This document shows, in pieces, positions 1 to 13,225 of a stretch of DNA of 64,000 nt; position 1 is the first letter of the stretch; the number at the start of each line of letters is the position of its first letter. The position numbers and the translations under genes are program-made. Source of the DNA: Phallusia fumigata (Eukaryota; Chordata; Ascidiacea; Phlebobranchia; Ascidiidae); assembly GCA_008931825.1 (NCBI GenBank), contig QXVZ01023382.1, positions 1 through 64,000 on the forward strand, given 5' to 3'. Under the pieces are notes generated by a model. It saw nothing but the letters and a program-made list of their open reading frames with translations. It did no database searches and was not told where the DNA came from.

Positions 1-1593
1 AAGTGCAATAGTTTTTGTAATTTAAATGTGAAAGTTTATTGTTTTAAATTTTAACAAAATCAAGTTTAATTAAACTTTAAAAAAACAAAAAATAATCAGC
101 CATTTTTAAAAAGTGTCTAATTTTTGTGTGAAAACACACTACTGTCTTTCATCAGATAAGGGCCAATCTAGATTCATTGTTTGATTGTAACATATGTGAG
201 AGGGTACAGTCTAGCTTTCATTGACCTAATGATGGTTATGTGTCACACTAAAATCCAATTGATAGTATCTTTTAAGTAATGAATCACAGTATGCAAGATC
301 TGCAGGAGGCATTATGCTGAATCACAGTCAAGGCATGGACTAGAAAAATGTAGATTTGAACCATAGAAGCTTATCCAGGCTACGTAGAATTAAGTTTACT
401 GACAGTAAATACCTGCAACAGCTTAAATTACTAACAACATGATTAGACTGTCAGTACCTTCGATCCATTACTAGACAATGGAAAATTGACCACCCAATAA
501 AAAAGCTGAATTTTTAGAATTTGTGTTTGTTGTGCTGTAGTAACACATAGGAACTTACCATATTTTGTATGTTTTGCATGCAGATAAATACAGATAAGCA
601 ATATGTATGAACAGTTAAAATGATTTTTATCATGACATATTGTTTTCTTTCTAAGGCTAGTTTGTTAACATGTTTGGTTAAAAAACAGGCAAAAGCATGA
701 TAAGCATGGCTCCTTTTTCTTGGTTTACCCATAGGTACAAAAACCGAAAGTGGAATTAAAAATGTCATATTTTTTGAGGTAAATGATTTGGGTTTTTTAT
801 GGTTTGTATTTGCAAGTGTTAAAATGCATTTTGAGAATATAGGTTGGGTTTCTTTGTATCTTTTTATATAAATATTATAGGTCTTTTATCAAAAAATATG
901 GGAAACAATTTAATGCAGGTAATTGTTCGTATGCATCCATTACAAAAGTATAAAACAGTTTGTTGAAATTTATATTAAGGAGTTGAGACTCGTAAGGTAT
1001 GTGCAATGTCAATGTAGAGAATATCATCCTTTTAGTTTTTACTTTAAATTTCATAGCATCAACAAATTTGTGCTGTAGTTTTATCATTTGTTGGCAGCAT
1101 GGCACAAGTAATATGTTTCCATGTATGTATGTACGTCTTTTAAGGAACCTAAAAGTTTTTGCAGAATTTTACTACTACTAGACTATTTAAAGGTGACTTT
1201 AGCAACCAGAAAAATAGGGTAGAGTTTTGTTGCAGTAAATTTCTCAAAAATAAAATCTTGAAAAACAAAAAGAACTTTGCTAATCTGTAAACATTTTCAA
1301 ACCAAGGCAAGGACACGTAACCTCTGCACAAAAACATTGTGGTAATACCAGTAGGTGATTCCCCATGGTATTTTGGCCTATTGTGTCATGCCCAAACTCG
1401 TTGGTGACTTTGTTGTGTTGGGTCAAAAAGCAGTATGTACATTGCTTCTTTTTTGTAATAAAGTATGTTTCTGTAACATAGCTGATAGTAATACCCAAAT
1501 TTTGTTTCTTTTTTTCACGAAGTGTTTTTAGTCATAAAAATTTGTTTAAGAGAGTAGTATCTGTATTGCTGAGATATAAAGTTAAATATTTGG
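1..1593. other. Upstream non-coding stretch before TTC3
   Basis: AT-rich sequence with no exon I can recognise on either strand. The short open frames here have no family resemblance and no splice context. About 310-395 resembles a stretch near 32270-32345 (shared pattern: GG-purine-rich run, then TTTGAACC, then CATAGAAGC.TATCC), so it probably holds a short dispersed repeat. The promoter and 5' UTR of the TTC3 gene should lie here, but I see no clear TATA box or initiator. Confidence 0.5.
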
Positions 1594-1970
1594 ATGGAGA
1601 CCTCAGAGTCACCACCAGTTCTGGTTGACTCATCTGATGAAGAGAGTAGTCAGGTAATATTGTCACAAATCATTAATGTTTTTACACACATGATATTCAC
1701 ATTTAAAACAGTTATAAACATGCTTTGTACTCCAAGGAAAGCAAAATTCAATTGTNTTTGTTTAAGAGAGTAGTATCTGTATTGCTGAGATATAAAGTTA
1801 AATATTTGGATGGAGACCTCAGAGTCACCACCAGTTCTGGTTGACTCATCTGATGAAGAGAGTAGTCAGGTAATATTGTCACAAATCATTAATGTCTTAC
1901 ACACATGATATTCGCATTTAAAACAGTTATAAACATGCTTTGTACTCCAAGGAAAGCAAAATTCAATTGT
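1540..1970. repeat. Gap-flanking duplicate containing TTC3 exon 1
   Basis: About 215 bases (1540-1755) reappear almost unchanged at 1757-1970 on the other side of the single N at 1756. Both copies hold the TTC3 start exon (1594-1653 and 1810-1869) with the same start codon and GT donor. The few differences look allelic. I read this as two unmerged contig ends, not a real tandem duplication. Confidence 0.8.
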
Positions 1971-4900
1971 TGGACCATAATATTGTGTTGCAAAAATCCT
2001 TAATAAAAGTTGCTTGTACTTATTTACAAAACAAAAATCATTGTAATAAATTATATATCAGAAAGACAGTCCCTCTCTGCATTTTATCTGTGGAGTTCAG
2101 TATTAATATCATGCACTTTTGTTTGTTTCAGGAAACTGAAAGAATAAAAGGAGTTTTCCCTTGGGGTTACAGGAAAACCAGAGATCACTGTAATGCTAAA
2201 ATTTTTATAAATGTTGTTTTATGATATTTTCTAACCAAGAAACTTGTCTTAATATTCAATACTTGATGTCAGTAAATTGTAATGAAAAACTGGAACTCAA
2301 TCTCAATTTCTTGCCAAAGTGAAATTACAGAAATATGTTTTAATTTTGGATTGGCTAGTGCACAACNATCGAATATTATTCGAATTGCTGGTCCCCGAAA
2401 TTTTTAAAAGAATTCGTGAATACGAATATATGAGCCCATTCATTCGAATACAATTCGAATCGTTTGTCTCTCAACTTTTTAAAAGAATTCATGAATACAA
2501 ATACAAGCATTAAATAATTCGAATACAATTCGAATTGTTGCACTCCGAAATTTTTAATTTTTTCGTGAATACGAATACATGAATCGGTTCATTCGAATAC
2601 AATTCGAATTGCTGGTGCTCGAAAACCACGTAAATATTCATGAATACGAATACAGCTAACCGAGTATTCGTAAAGTATTCGAATGCATGGAATGTGTATT
2701 CGACCCCATGTCTGGCCGTGAGACGATACTAGGTGTGCAGCAGTGTTACTGTATCTTAACAAACTTCAAAGTTTTAAAACAAAAACATTTTACCCTTGGC
2801 AAATTTAAACGTTATAGCTGCTCGGTAATTCGGCAATCCAACTCTAATTCGAATACCCATTGAGCATTTATGATGTTTTATACCGTCACAGTAGAAATTA
2901 TCGTATTCGAAAAGCTATCCTGAAAACACAGGTTGAGGTGTGCCACGGAATGTTGAAAGTTTAGATATGTGACATCAGTAAAAAAAGTTGCAGAGCACTG
3001 ATGTACAACATTGTCAAACTCAACTCGAACTCAAACTTAATTTATGAAGAAAAATTTAAATCCCAACCTCCACCTGCATTCTTATCTGTTTATAGCCTAT
3101 TTAAGCATAAATTTAAAAGTTATCCCCAGTTTGTAAAATTTATCTCAGGTTGGTATAAGTGTTTTCTACATGAAACTACCATTTTTTTAGCATTACAAGT
3201 GAACATGTGGCTGCAATTGGATGAAAAGTATAGAAGCTCTGCACTACATTCATCCATGGTTCAACTTATGTCCCCATTTCTCTGTTTGGCCTCCTCTGAC
3301 CTACCTGCAAAGTGGCAAGAGTGGTACAAAACCCTAAACATTATTGGTTTACCAAAAACGTAAGTGTTGATGTTACAGGTTTTTTGTGGCTCAAACCTAA
3401 AATCAAATTTTTGCTTTAGCATAATTTTCATAATCATGGTGGTGTGTCATTGCTCCTTAGTTGGACCAAATTTAATGAAAAATGGGATTTTGTCAGTTTG
3501 GAGAGCATGTTGTTTCAAGAAGTCAAGAAGCAAGAAGCAAATTATAGAATACTGTCTAAAAATGATAATGTTACTTGTGTAGATAACAAGAAACAGCAAT
3601 TAAAATGAAACGTCTTGTTCCTATATTATCCAATCCTACAACTTTCATGTATTTTGCGAAACATCCCTATATTATGAGACAAGGGTTTGCATTAACTGCA
3701 GCCTTAAACATTGTTACTGCATACAAGGTTATTTTTAAATTTTGTCCATGATTTATAAGGAAGCAAACAATTCAGAGTTTTAAGTCTGTTGGTTTGTTCA
3801 AAGCTGGTAATGATTGCTAGAAGGAAGTGAAAATTTTTACAAGGTTTGCTGCTGCTGCTGATGTCAAAGCAATATGCATGCATCAGGCACAATCAAAGCG
3901 AAGAATGGGTCTGGGTGCTTGACCAAAACTGGCAAATATAATATAACAAGCACAGTTTTAAACAAGTTTTCAAACATCCACCTCGGTGATCGAGGAATTG
4001 CGACCTACAATATCATTCTTCTGCAAGTTAATCTAATCTATTAATGTCATGTTTGTGAGAGTCGTCATGCTCCAAAAATGCTTAACCAAACCCGATTGTA
4101 GTTTTGCAGCATCTTTAATACGCACATCCAAAAGTAACACTTTCTTATCTGATTACTTTTGTCAGTTTAGCGATTTTTACTGCCTAATTTAGTAATTATC
4201 ACATCCAAATGTATTGGGTGATAATGTGTTCTTTGTACCTTATATGCAGGGCAGTTGTTGATCCTGCACAATATGAACAAGGTCTTTATTGTTGTCGAAT
4301 GCTGATGGAAGCTCATGCTGGGATGGAAAAACTTTCACAAAAAAGAAATGATCTTATTGCCATTTTTGACTTTTTGAGTCGTGTTGATGAGGTAATATAG
4401 AGCAAAAGCTTTAATACACTATGAAAAACTTCCTAATTCGGTTATGTTTTTCTTGTATTTTAATACCTTATCAGACTTTTAATACCCTAGACTTGTTTTT
4501 ATAGTATCAACCATCTGATTTGACAAGAGTAATCACAGTTGCCAGAGGGCAACAACAAATCAAATTTTTATGGTACGTAATGTTATCAACTGTAATGCTA
4601 AGTGTCCAAATTTGTGCCTTATGGTTGATCCACTTATGTGTGGAATGAAACACTACAATATGCAAATACTAACTAGTTTAAACATTCCATCAATTGTGCT
4701 GTATGTGTCACATTCTTGTATACATGTTGATTTCATTATGTTTTTTTTTCTACCCTTGACATGCATAATTATAACTTTGCATATGTGGGAACCCATGGGT
4801 TTCTGCCTGCAGAAACAATCATGTCATAAAAATTATAGGTAACTGTGGGACCCAATAGAGAAAAAGACAATGAAAACGTCATTTTCAATTTGTTCATGAT

Positions 4901-7900
4901 TTTACTTGGATTTCTTGCATGTTTCACCTGCTTAGCGCAGGAGTTTATCCAAGTGCATTAGGTGGTTTAAGATACTTCCATTAAATACCAATTTCTTTAA
5001 ACATGGTCTATTCTTTCATCACAATCCAATTTCGGGGAGTTGTGTGCTGCTTAAAAGCACACAGCTATAATAATAAAAAATACAACCGTTTATCCATGTC
5101 CTAGTATGTCAAATTAATTAAACTGTGTAACTCAAATGCTGAAATAGAACTCATTGTTATGTGTACAACTCATACATTTTTGGTATGTTTTTAGTGATTC
5201 CATGTCAGATATATCAAAACAACATTCGAGTCCTGAAACCGTAACACCTGCAGCATCCAAAGGTGCCCGAACTTCATTTGAGAGGAGAGTTTTTGCTGCT
5301 TTGTTAGCTGGAAAACAATTTGCAGCCACTGTTCATAAAATCACCTTTGATGGACGTGATGTTGTAACCGAACTTTCCCTCAAACTTGCCCAAGTTGTAA
5401 GTTTTCCCAAAACCATTACTTCTTGTCATTTGTGTGAAAAAATGTGGGTGCAAAAGTGGAAACATGGCTTCCCTTTGTGAAAAAACAATAAATCTTTCAG
5501 TTACTTCATTTCATAGTTGACAAGTTTATACTTTCACTATTTATGGTGTCAGACAAAATTTACAAAATAATAACTTAAAGGCCCATACAATTTATCACAC
5601 TATTTAATCCAACATTTTAAACTGTAAAATGTAGTAGTACTTGATTTTACTTGTTGCAGGGAAAAATGCTGAAGTTTAAAGATCTTGGAAATGAACATTT
5701 TAAGAACAACAAACTGGAACAAGCTTTAAGTATTTACACAGAAGCAATAAATGACTATTCCTTCAGTTCTGTTTTGTATTGCAACCGTTGCATCACTTTA
5801 ATGAAACTTGAAAATTTTAAGTATGTCTCAATTATTTTGTCATTTTCAACATTTTACTGAATGTGATAATATGCACTGTACAGATTGGCCATTGCTGATG
5901 GTTACAGAGCAACTTGTTTAACTCCGAAATGGGCCAAAGCTTATCATAGGCGAGCAGAAGCATTAAAAATGGAAGGAAAGTTACAATGGGCAATTGAGAC
6001 CACTAAGCTAGGATTGAAAATGTGTGACATGAGTGACAAGGAAAAATTGGAAATGGAAAAACTTCTTGTTGCATTGTGTAAGTGATTTTATGCAACTTGC
6101 AACATTTGTATGTTTGATATTTACCGTATTGCAGGTGATCTGCATGAGAAAGAACTCGGAAAAGAATTACCAAAGTCAAAAAAGAATAATAGCAACACCA
6201 GAAGAAAGCCAATCTTTGTAGGTTTTAGTAGGAGTTGTTGTGTTGCAGCCTAGTTTGCTGGAATGCATAATTTGATATAAATGTTTTAGTTTTGTTTGTA
6301 CAATTCTTGTGAAACATTTTGAAATTTACACTATGTTTGTTGATCCGCTCCATGGAAACCAAATTCAATGTGATTTGCAATCTTTGGGAACTCTTTACCT
6401 AACTTTTTTGGCCAATATCTGTTCCTTTTTTAGCTTGGTAAATATTTTTAAAATATTGTGTGTACTTTGCGTGTACAGGTCTTAACTTTCCTTGTGATTG
6501 CCATAAGAGATTGAGGTGTGTTTGATAAATGGTTATAACCCAGTTACCTCCGAATCAGCTGGGTCAACTTCATCGTGATATAGGCCATCACATTACATAC
6601 TTTATCTGGTCATTGCATCTTTTCAGCACAATATTTGTTTCATGAAAGTTCTCATTTCATAGATTATGGAAGATCCACCACCTTTAGTTTCTGATGAAGA
6701 TTCAATAGGAAGTAAGTGACTTTTAGTCAAAATTAGTATGGGTGATTGTTTAGTGTGGGTTCTGCTACAGAATGGATTTTTTTAGATTTTAGACCATTTT
6801 TGGTCTGTAATCATGAAGTTCATATTGTTTCACCACATGTTTGTGTTACCACTTCAAAGACCAACAACTGGGTCCATTTGAAAAAAATTATCCTTTTTGC
6901 TGTGTTGTTTTCAAATTCTATCTGATTATAAAGAAAGGACACATTCAGTTTTGACAATATATACAAGTTTAACATTATAATCATGTGTGATATATATACA
7001 AGTTTCACAGAATTCAATATTGTAGTCCACGCTTGAACAGAAAGGATACAAACCCATGCCATATTTCCTTAAACATATAAGCAGAAACAGAATTGAACAG
7101 AACATGTTATGTTTGATTTAGAAAAATTGACTGTAATAACTTTGTTTTTGCAATAAGTTTTTCTGCAATGAAAATTTTACATGTTGGAAAATGGCTCAAA
7201 CAATAATTAGAAATGAACAGAGAAATCCTAATTGTATTGTGTAAAACGCAACTGGTGCAAAACAACTATCATTCATTGTTGTGATTATGATAACAAAAAG
7301 TAATGGTGCCATATTAACACTATGTTGAAATTTAACTTTGTTGTGTAATTTAGGTTTATCAGATAGCGAATACCTGAAGTCCAAACGGAAACAAAAAAAG
7401 GCAGAAAAGAAAAAAGATGGCAAAACTCAGGTAATTTGGTCTAATGTAGTGGTTAAAACATAAATATTGTCTGACCTTGCTTCATTTACTATTCCAACAT
7501 TTGCAGTTAATTTAATGCAATACAAACTTATGTTGAACACTGTGTTGCTCAAACTTAAAAGGCCAAAATATTTATGAAACTATGTAATTTGAACTTATTT
7601 GCTCTGTTGTTGTGCAATAAGTATTTTGCAATCTTGAATGTTGTTTCAGGTAAAAGCAAAAGATTCCACATCCACAGAGAAGACTTCAGAAAGAAAAGGG
7701 GTAACTATTTTTCTGAAACAAAGCTTTTTATCACAAACAAACTACGTTTAAAATATCTCCAAAAGAGAGTAACAGATTTTTGAATTTTTTATTTTCTGTG
7801 ATTGCAAACTGAATGCTGGATGAGTATCAGGAAATAAATTCAAAAACTTTTTAAACCAGAGTAAATCCCGGGACAGAGCAAATCACGAAGTTGAAGCAAA

Positions 7901-7922
7901 AAAAGAAGCAGACCGAACAGAG
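1594..7922 (+). CDS. TTC3: TTC3-like E3 ubiquitin ligase, N-terminal exon block (TPR region)
   Basis: First 13 exons of a gene related to vertebrate TTC3, a TPR and RING-finger E3 ubiquitin ligase. Exons in phase: 1594-1653 (start METSESPPVL), 2132-2189, 3191-3359, 4250-4391, 4505-4572, 5195-5396, 5660-5820, 5884-6077, 6135-6217, 6663-6711, 7354-7430, 7650-7700, 7860-7922, about 459 residues in all. The TPR repeats lie in exons 7-8: the run FKDLGNEHFKNNKLEQALSI corresponds to the human TTC3 stretch beginning MKGNEEF, and AKAYHRRAEALK to its second helix pair. The last four exons are lysine-rich and acidic, like the linker after the TPRs in TTC3. Every junction has GT..AG and keeps frame. Exon 1 occurs a second time at 1810-1869 beside an N gap, probably an assembly copy. 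The gene continues at 19474. The family assignment is strong; exons 1-6 are less conserved. Confidence 0.85.
2368..2714. mobile_element. hAT-like non-autonomous DNA element with ATTCGAAT units
   Basis: The stretch contains about four imperfect units of 65-75 bases built on ATTCGAATACAATTCGAATTG followed by a CGAAATTTTT and GAATACGAATA motif. It ends in a terminus which, read on the - strand, is CAGACATGGGGTCGAATAC, a CAG-starting end typical of hAT elements. The left end is cut by the N gap at 2367, so the matching inverted terminus and target duplication cannot be seen. It lies in an intron of the TTC3 gene. Confidence 0.5.
4700..4850. repeat. Fragment of a dispersed repeat family
   Basis: The motif CTGCAGAAACAATCATG followed by TCATAAAAAT recurs with small changes at about 26364-26400. 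The preceding T-rich stretch resembles the repeat family seen at 19934, 26060, 53228 and 58390. It lies in a TTC3 intron and codes for nothing recognisable. Confidence 0.45.
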
Positions 7923-8029
7923 GTAAGTTGTTTCACAAAATTCTGTGTGTCTCATAAACCACTTACTACTATGTATGACTACAATTGGTTGTATGCAAAC
8001 AGAAAAGCAGCTGAATGACTTATTCAATT

Positions 8030-8573
8030 TACTTACTGTTTGGCAAAAAAATGCCGATGCCCTTGATTGGAAAAATTATTAATAAAATACCTTTACTATT
8101 TACCTTTTTCTTAACATTTGTGTTGGGGTATANTACTTACTGTTTGGCAAAAAAATGCCGATGCCCTTGATTGGAAAAATTATTAATAAAATACCTTTAC
8201 TATTTACCTTTTTCTTAACATTTGTGTTGGGGTATATAGGCAAAGTTTTTCATTAAACCATTAAAACAGGGTATTGAACATACCAAGGGTATTGAGTACA
8301 CCAGTAAAGTAAACATAAATTAAGTCTAAATTTAAGTTTTTTATTTGAAGCTCAATATCAAACATGAAGTTTTANGATTGGAAAAATTAATAATAAAATA
8401 CCTGATACTCATTTACTATTTACCTTTTTTCTTAACATTTGTGTAGGGGTATAAAGGCAAAGTTTTTCATTAAACCATTAAAATAGGGTATTGAACACAC
8501 CAGTAAAGTAAACATAAATTAAGTCTAAATTTAAGTTTTTCATTTGAAGCTCAATATCAAACATGAAGTTTTA
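8030..8573. repeat. Two nested gap-flanking duplicates in the large TTC3 intron
   Basis: The N at 8133 is flanked by about 100 bases repeated on both sides (8030-8132 and 8134-8237). The N at 8375 is flanked by about 200 bases repeated on both sides (about 8169-8374 and 8376-8573) with several substitutions and a small indel. All three pieces look like overlapping contig ends or alleles of the same intronic sequence. No coding content. Confidence 0.75.
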
Positions 8574-8689
8574 AATCATTTGTGACCTTTGTTTGCATTT
8601 GTTGTGGTGGTAATGAAGCCCTCACATTTTTATCTTAATCTCGTTTGCTAAAAAAAACCCACTGGTAGAAAGTTGTCACGTGATAAAAC

Positions 8690-8695
8690 TTTATT
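8690..8695 (-). terminator. Poly(A) signal of the GPCR gene
   Basis: AATAAA on the - strand, 283 bases after the stop codon of the GPCR last exon. It is the first canonical signal downstream of that stop. Confidence 0.5.
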
Positions 8696-8977
8696 TAACG
8701 ATCAATCTTACAAGCGCAAATAACACAACATCGACAACACAACGTTGGTAACACGTTTTTTGCAAAGTCCTGCGTAACCCAAGGACAGCGTCGTATGTGC
8801 GCGTGTTGAAATGGTCCAGAGTGGTAGTAAGTCTTATTTTCGTTTCAACGCCGAGGTAGATGCTGTAATTTAATGCTGTCCAACAGTTGAACTCTCTTGA
8901 ACTTTGCAACCCTTTGGAAACCAAAAAACGCCACGGGAACTTTTTCAACGATCTGACATTGAATTTTCGGGCCCATC

Positions 8978-11900
8978 TCATAAGATGGTGTCTTTGATGG
9001 GTGGATTCGATCCGTTCTTTTTTCCAGCTATGTCCATCAGTTGTTGCCAATCTTCCCAGACCAGCTTAAACGAATTAGATGAACTTTGATCTTTCGAACT
9101 CTGACCCTTTTCCTCCTCCTTCTCCTCGTCAATTGTCCCGTCGCTCTTTTTTTCCTCTCCGCCGTGCACGGTACTCGCGGTCAGCGATGTCCGCATACTT
9201 TTCCGTCCCAGCCGATTCACCATCCTCGACCAGAGTTCGCGATTTCGTAAATGACGTTCTCGCCTCGAAATGTCGTCGCTTGTCAAGTTGTGTTCAGCAA
9301 CTCTTGAAAAATCGCGGTTCTCGTTTCCAGCTAATCCGTTGGTTTGTTCGCCGTTTTGTTCTGTGAGTTTCTGGGAGCGTTTTCTGCCCCTCAAGGATCC
9401 GCATTTAAACACCCCTGTCAACTTCTGGCGCAGGTAGTGGCGGATTTCGCGCTGTGAGATCGCGTACACGATCGGGTTTAACAAAACACTGAAGAAAGTG
9501 AGAATTCGCGTCGAAGCTGTCACCGCGTGGCAAAAGTATCCGCTTTTTCCGACCAAGTTCTAAATAAAATAACTTAAGCTAATTGCCAATGTTGGTAACA
9601 TTTCTAGTAGGTTTGGTACTAACCTCTGTGATAAACAAGGTGTGCACAATTCTCTGTGGAAGCCAGCAGATCGCAAATACGAGAACATATGTAAGAACTG
9701 TGCGAGAAACGCGCATGTGTCGCTCGGCATTCTTGTGCACTATCGTCTTTCGTAACGTTCCCGTTCCTGCGTCACAAATTTTCGAAGGTTAAACTACAAT
9801 ACCTTAGTTCAAAAATTTGTTAAAAAGTATTTGTTTGTCCTCGAAGGGTCAAGTTTCCGCTTAATCAACTACTGCGTGGAAATCAGCAACGGTGGCCGTA
9901 ACATGTGTGGCGTTTTATAAATTACATTGCTCTGCTTGGTAGCAACATGTTATCGATCAACTAGTATGCTGCAACTCAAACCTGAACTGCCGCGGGATTG
10001 TGCTGAGTACGCCCGACTTCTGTAGTGACTTGAAGTTGTTGAAATTTGTCGGTTAAAAGGTCGAGGTTTGGTGTTTTCCGATTTCTGTGTGTAAAGCCGT
10101 GTATGGCTTCCTTGCCAGACATCCTGCGTAGAATCACTGACGCTGTGCTTGTGAACACGAGTTGGCGTGACGGAGCCGAGTTTTGAGGACGCCGAATTAT
10201 TGTCCTGTGCGTCGTTGGGTGATTGCATTTCTGAAAAAAAGACTGCAATCAGTCATCGGCCTTTGTATAAGATAGGCTGTATGCTTTATGCTTTATATAC
10301 TTTTGAAGGAGTATTGCCTGTTCGCACTAATATGTTTGGACTATTTGTTTATTTAATTTTACACTGCGTGGATTCTCAACCACTTGGTTAAAAGCATTAT
10401 ACAATTTTCAGGAAATCAGAGGTTTGTAACACTGGTCCAGCGTTTTTTTAACTTCTGGAACCTTTTAATGCACATTTTTGAACTTTGGCAGACGAGAGTT
10501 TGACCTTAATCGCTTTAAAGGCTGCAGGCGATTAAAGCGAAACCTTTAACAACGAAACGCCCAGCCGCATCTCGCGCTTCGCTCCTGCTGCTGCTCATAC
10601 CCGCTTCGTGCTGCTGATGATTTGCATCCGTGGTCTGTTGCTTTTTTAATTCTTCGTCCAGTGAGTTGCTGCGAAACACGTCATTTGACCAGCGTGTGGG
10701 GGGATTCCCCTGTGTTGAGGCTGTCGTACTTGTACTGCTTTCCGCGGAGCAGGCACGTTTCACTAAAGTCTAAATGTACAACGAAAATTTTAAAAGTAGA
10801 AGGTTTTCCTGGCGGCAAAAAAGACTGCCACAACAAAACTTTTTGAACAAAGTGTAGTCGTTCTTTTCAGTCATACCTTGAACAGTTTTATGAAATAAAA
10901 TTTTGTGAAAATTATATATACACCATGAATAAACATAGGTTACGTGATAAAATTGCGCGATTTATTCGGCAACGGAAAAGTGAATTTCGTCCAGACTGCT
11001 ACAACTTTGCGGTTCGCTCTGCGCTTAAACCCAGCGCAAGGAAAGTAATCCCAAAATTGAGATAAACGAAGCTTTGGGCGCACCTTATCTTGATTCATAA
11101 ACGTCGGTGCTGATAACCTCACACCGGGGCTTGGGCTTGTGTGTATTGACGTCTGGTCGGTTTGAAAACTCTCCGCCGAGCTCGCCGACCCACCACTTGT
11201 TCTCCTCATGTGAGCTGACTGTGCTGCTGCTCGAGGCGATTTGGTTGCGCTCTGCTGGAGGGGGGTGCAAGGGGCGCTGGCGGCAATTATTTCGCTTTCC
11301 CCGTCCCTTCGTGTTTTCACTGCTGATACTGATTGATTCGTGTTCGTGGTGAGGTACGCACGCGAAGGACTTGCTTGTCCGTCTGGTTCGCTGTTGAGGT
11401 CGCTTGCTACAAGGTTAGTACTTTCCTCCAGTTTTTTGCGCTTCTGGCGTAAACCCCTCCGCAACAATGGCGAACTACCGCAGTTGTATGGCGGCGTCCG
11501 TTCACCATCAGTTCGAAAACTTCCTCCGCCGGTGACAAACTGCTTAAGAAAGTCCGACATCCGTCGTCCAACATGAGCGTCATCCGCGACTTCAGGTTCC
11601 AATCGCTCCCGCGCTCTTTTCCCGATCATGTAGGCGATCGAAATGTAGCTCACAACAATCGCTGCGAAGGGAACGAAAAACCCTATCACCAGGTGGACGA
11701 TAATCTGATAGATTCGAGCTTCTTCGGACAATGCAGGATCGCACATTGCCTTCAGGTCGTGCTCGACCGGAAACGCACCCAGCGCAAACGTTAACAGCTG
11801 GTGATAGAGCGAGCGATCCGCCACTTGTATTTGGTTATTACTTCCAGGTGGCCATTCAATATTTTCCATTATGCTTACATCATTATACTCCGTGTACGCC

Positions 11901-12410
11901 TCTTCGTAGTCGCCATACCCAAATAGTTCATCAACGTCAATATCGCCGTCAAAGTTTGGTAGTACACCGTCCTCTGCGAAGAGATCGGCGTCGTGTATAA
12001 ATTCCATTGATTCTGGATCCTCAATTTGACTTAGACTGTCGTTGGTTAGCGCATCCACACATTTTTGTACTGATATATCTCCGTGGTCCATCACAAAACT
12101 GTGGTTGTGCACGATTGCGTGTTCTAGTGGCATATAGCAGCGCTGATAGAATTCAAAGTTGCGTTCTTTTTCGTCGTAACTGAAAAAAGGCAAATTCTAT
12201 TGCTTTTGAAGATTGCACAAAGACATCTAAAAAAATCCATTACATTTTGTGTTTTGTTTTTATTTTCCAAGAAACTTACTCGTTATGACTGAGTTCGGTA
12301 CCGTTGCTGTTTAGGTCGTTGATAATAAGTTCTTGGTCTAGAAAGCTCGGCAAGGCACAAGCAAGTGCTGACAAAGCCATGACCACACTGATGATAATAA
12401 TGAACTTTCT
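8978..12410 (-). CDS. Class A (rhodopsin-type) GPCR, TM4 to C-terminus
   Basis: Seven-transmembrane receptor; ligand not identified. Exons on the - strand, in order and in phase: 12410-12280 (TM4, core IIIISVVMALSALACALPSF), 12179-11084 (second extracellular loop and TM5, core IVHLVIGFFVPFAAIVVSY), 10769-10544, 10230-9982, 9766-9624 (TM6, core VLVFAICWLPQRIV) and 9559-8978 (TM7 with NPIVYAI, the NPxxY motif, then a long polar tail). About 808 residues are accounted for. The loop between TM4 and TM5 is about 180 residues and strongly acidic, with Cys near CYMPL. The loop between TM5 and TM6 is about 350 residues, rich in Ser, Arg and Gln. TM1-TM3 exons, which should lie upstream on the - strand, were not recognised. 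The gene sits antisense inside the large TTC3 intron. TM6 and TM7 suggest a peptide-type receptor, but this is only a guess. Confidence 0.82.
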
Positions 12411-13094
12411 CTGTAAGTATAACAAAATTTTTCATTAATCAGATTTTCCTTTAACCTTTTTTCTGCAACGGGACCATGGATCGATTTTAATAGCATATTG
12501 TATGACGTTGCACAACTTGTATCTTGCGCTTCGGTTGACTAAATATCGATTTGACGTCATATTATTGACACTGCATGTTGATGGGTGAAGTGTTATTGGA
12601 TGTCGCAGTCTTTGATCATCGGCGTCCGCAAAAGGGTGAACAAACAAAATGTGTACTCGGTCTCGTGGGCTGATTGCCGTAGTGAACCACAAACTTGCAC
12701 CGTAATCAAAAGGCAGTTTGATGGGGCTTGTCGGTGCGATGTTTTGGTTTACCAACCAAGGCCCCACGTTAAAAGTTAAAAATAAAAATAGTGATTTGCT
12801 CGCAAAGCTGACAAATTTAACTTTTCGAGTAATTTGTAACAGCAAAAGCGGTAACGTGGCTGATTCAACCGTCGTGTATTTGTTCTATCCTGTCAAGGCT
12901 GTTTTTTTTACGAGCAGAAAACTAAATTAACATTGATTCCACTTTTTGGTGTTTCAAAGATTGCATTCATTGAAATCACAATAATCTGAATTTAAGTAGG
13001 TAGGCAATTTGGTAACTGGCTCATATCGAGCATAANAGACATCTAAAAAATCCATTACATTTTGTGTTTTGTTTATATTTTCCAAGAAACTTAC

Positions 13095-13225
13095 TCGTTA
13101 TGACTGAGTTCGGTGCTGTTGCTGTTTAGGTCGTTGATAATAAGTTCTTGATCTAAAAAGCTCGGCAAGGCACAAGCAAGTGCTGACAAAGCCATGACCA
13201 CACTGATGATAATAATGAACTTTCT
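13095..13225 (-). other. Second copy of the GPCR TM4 exon (gap duplicate)
   Basis: The 131-base TM4 exon at 12280-12410 recurs here with the same splice borders, inside a duplicated block of about 815-845 bases (about 12223-13035 and 13037-13881) around the N at 13036. The copies differ by scattered substitutions. A real gene cannot use both exons in series, because TM4 would be repeated. This is almost certainly a second allele or an unmerged overlap. Confidence 0.8.
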
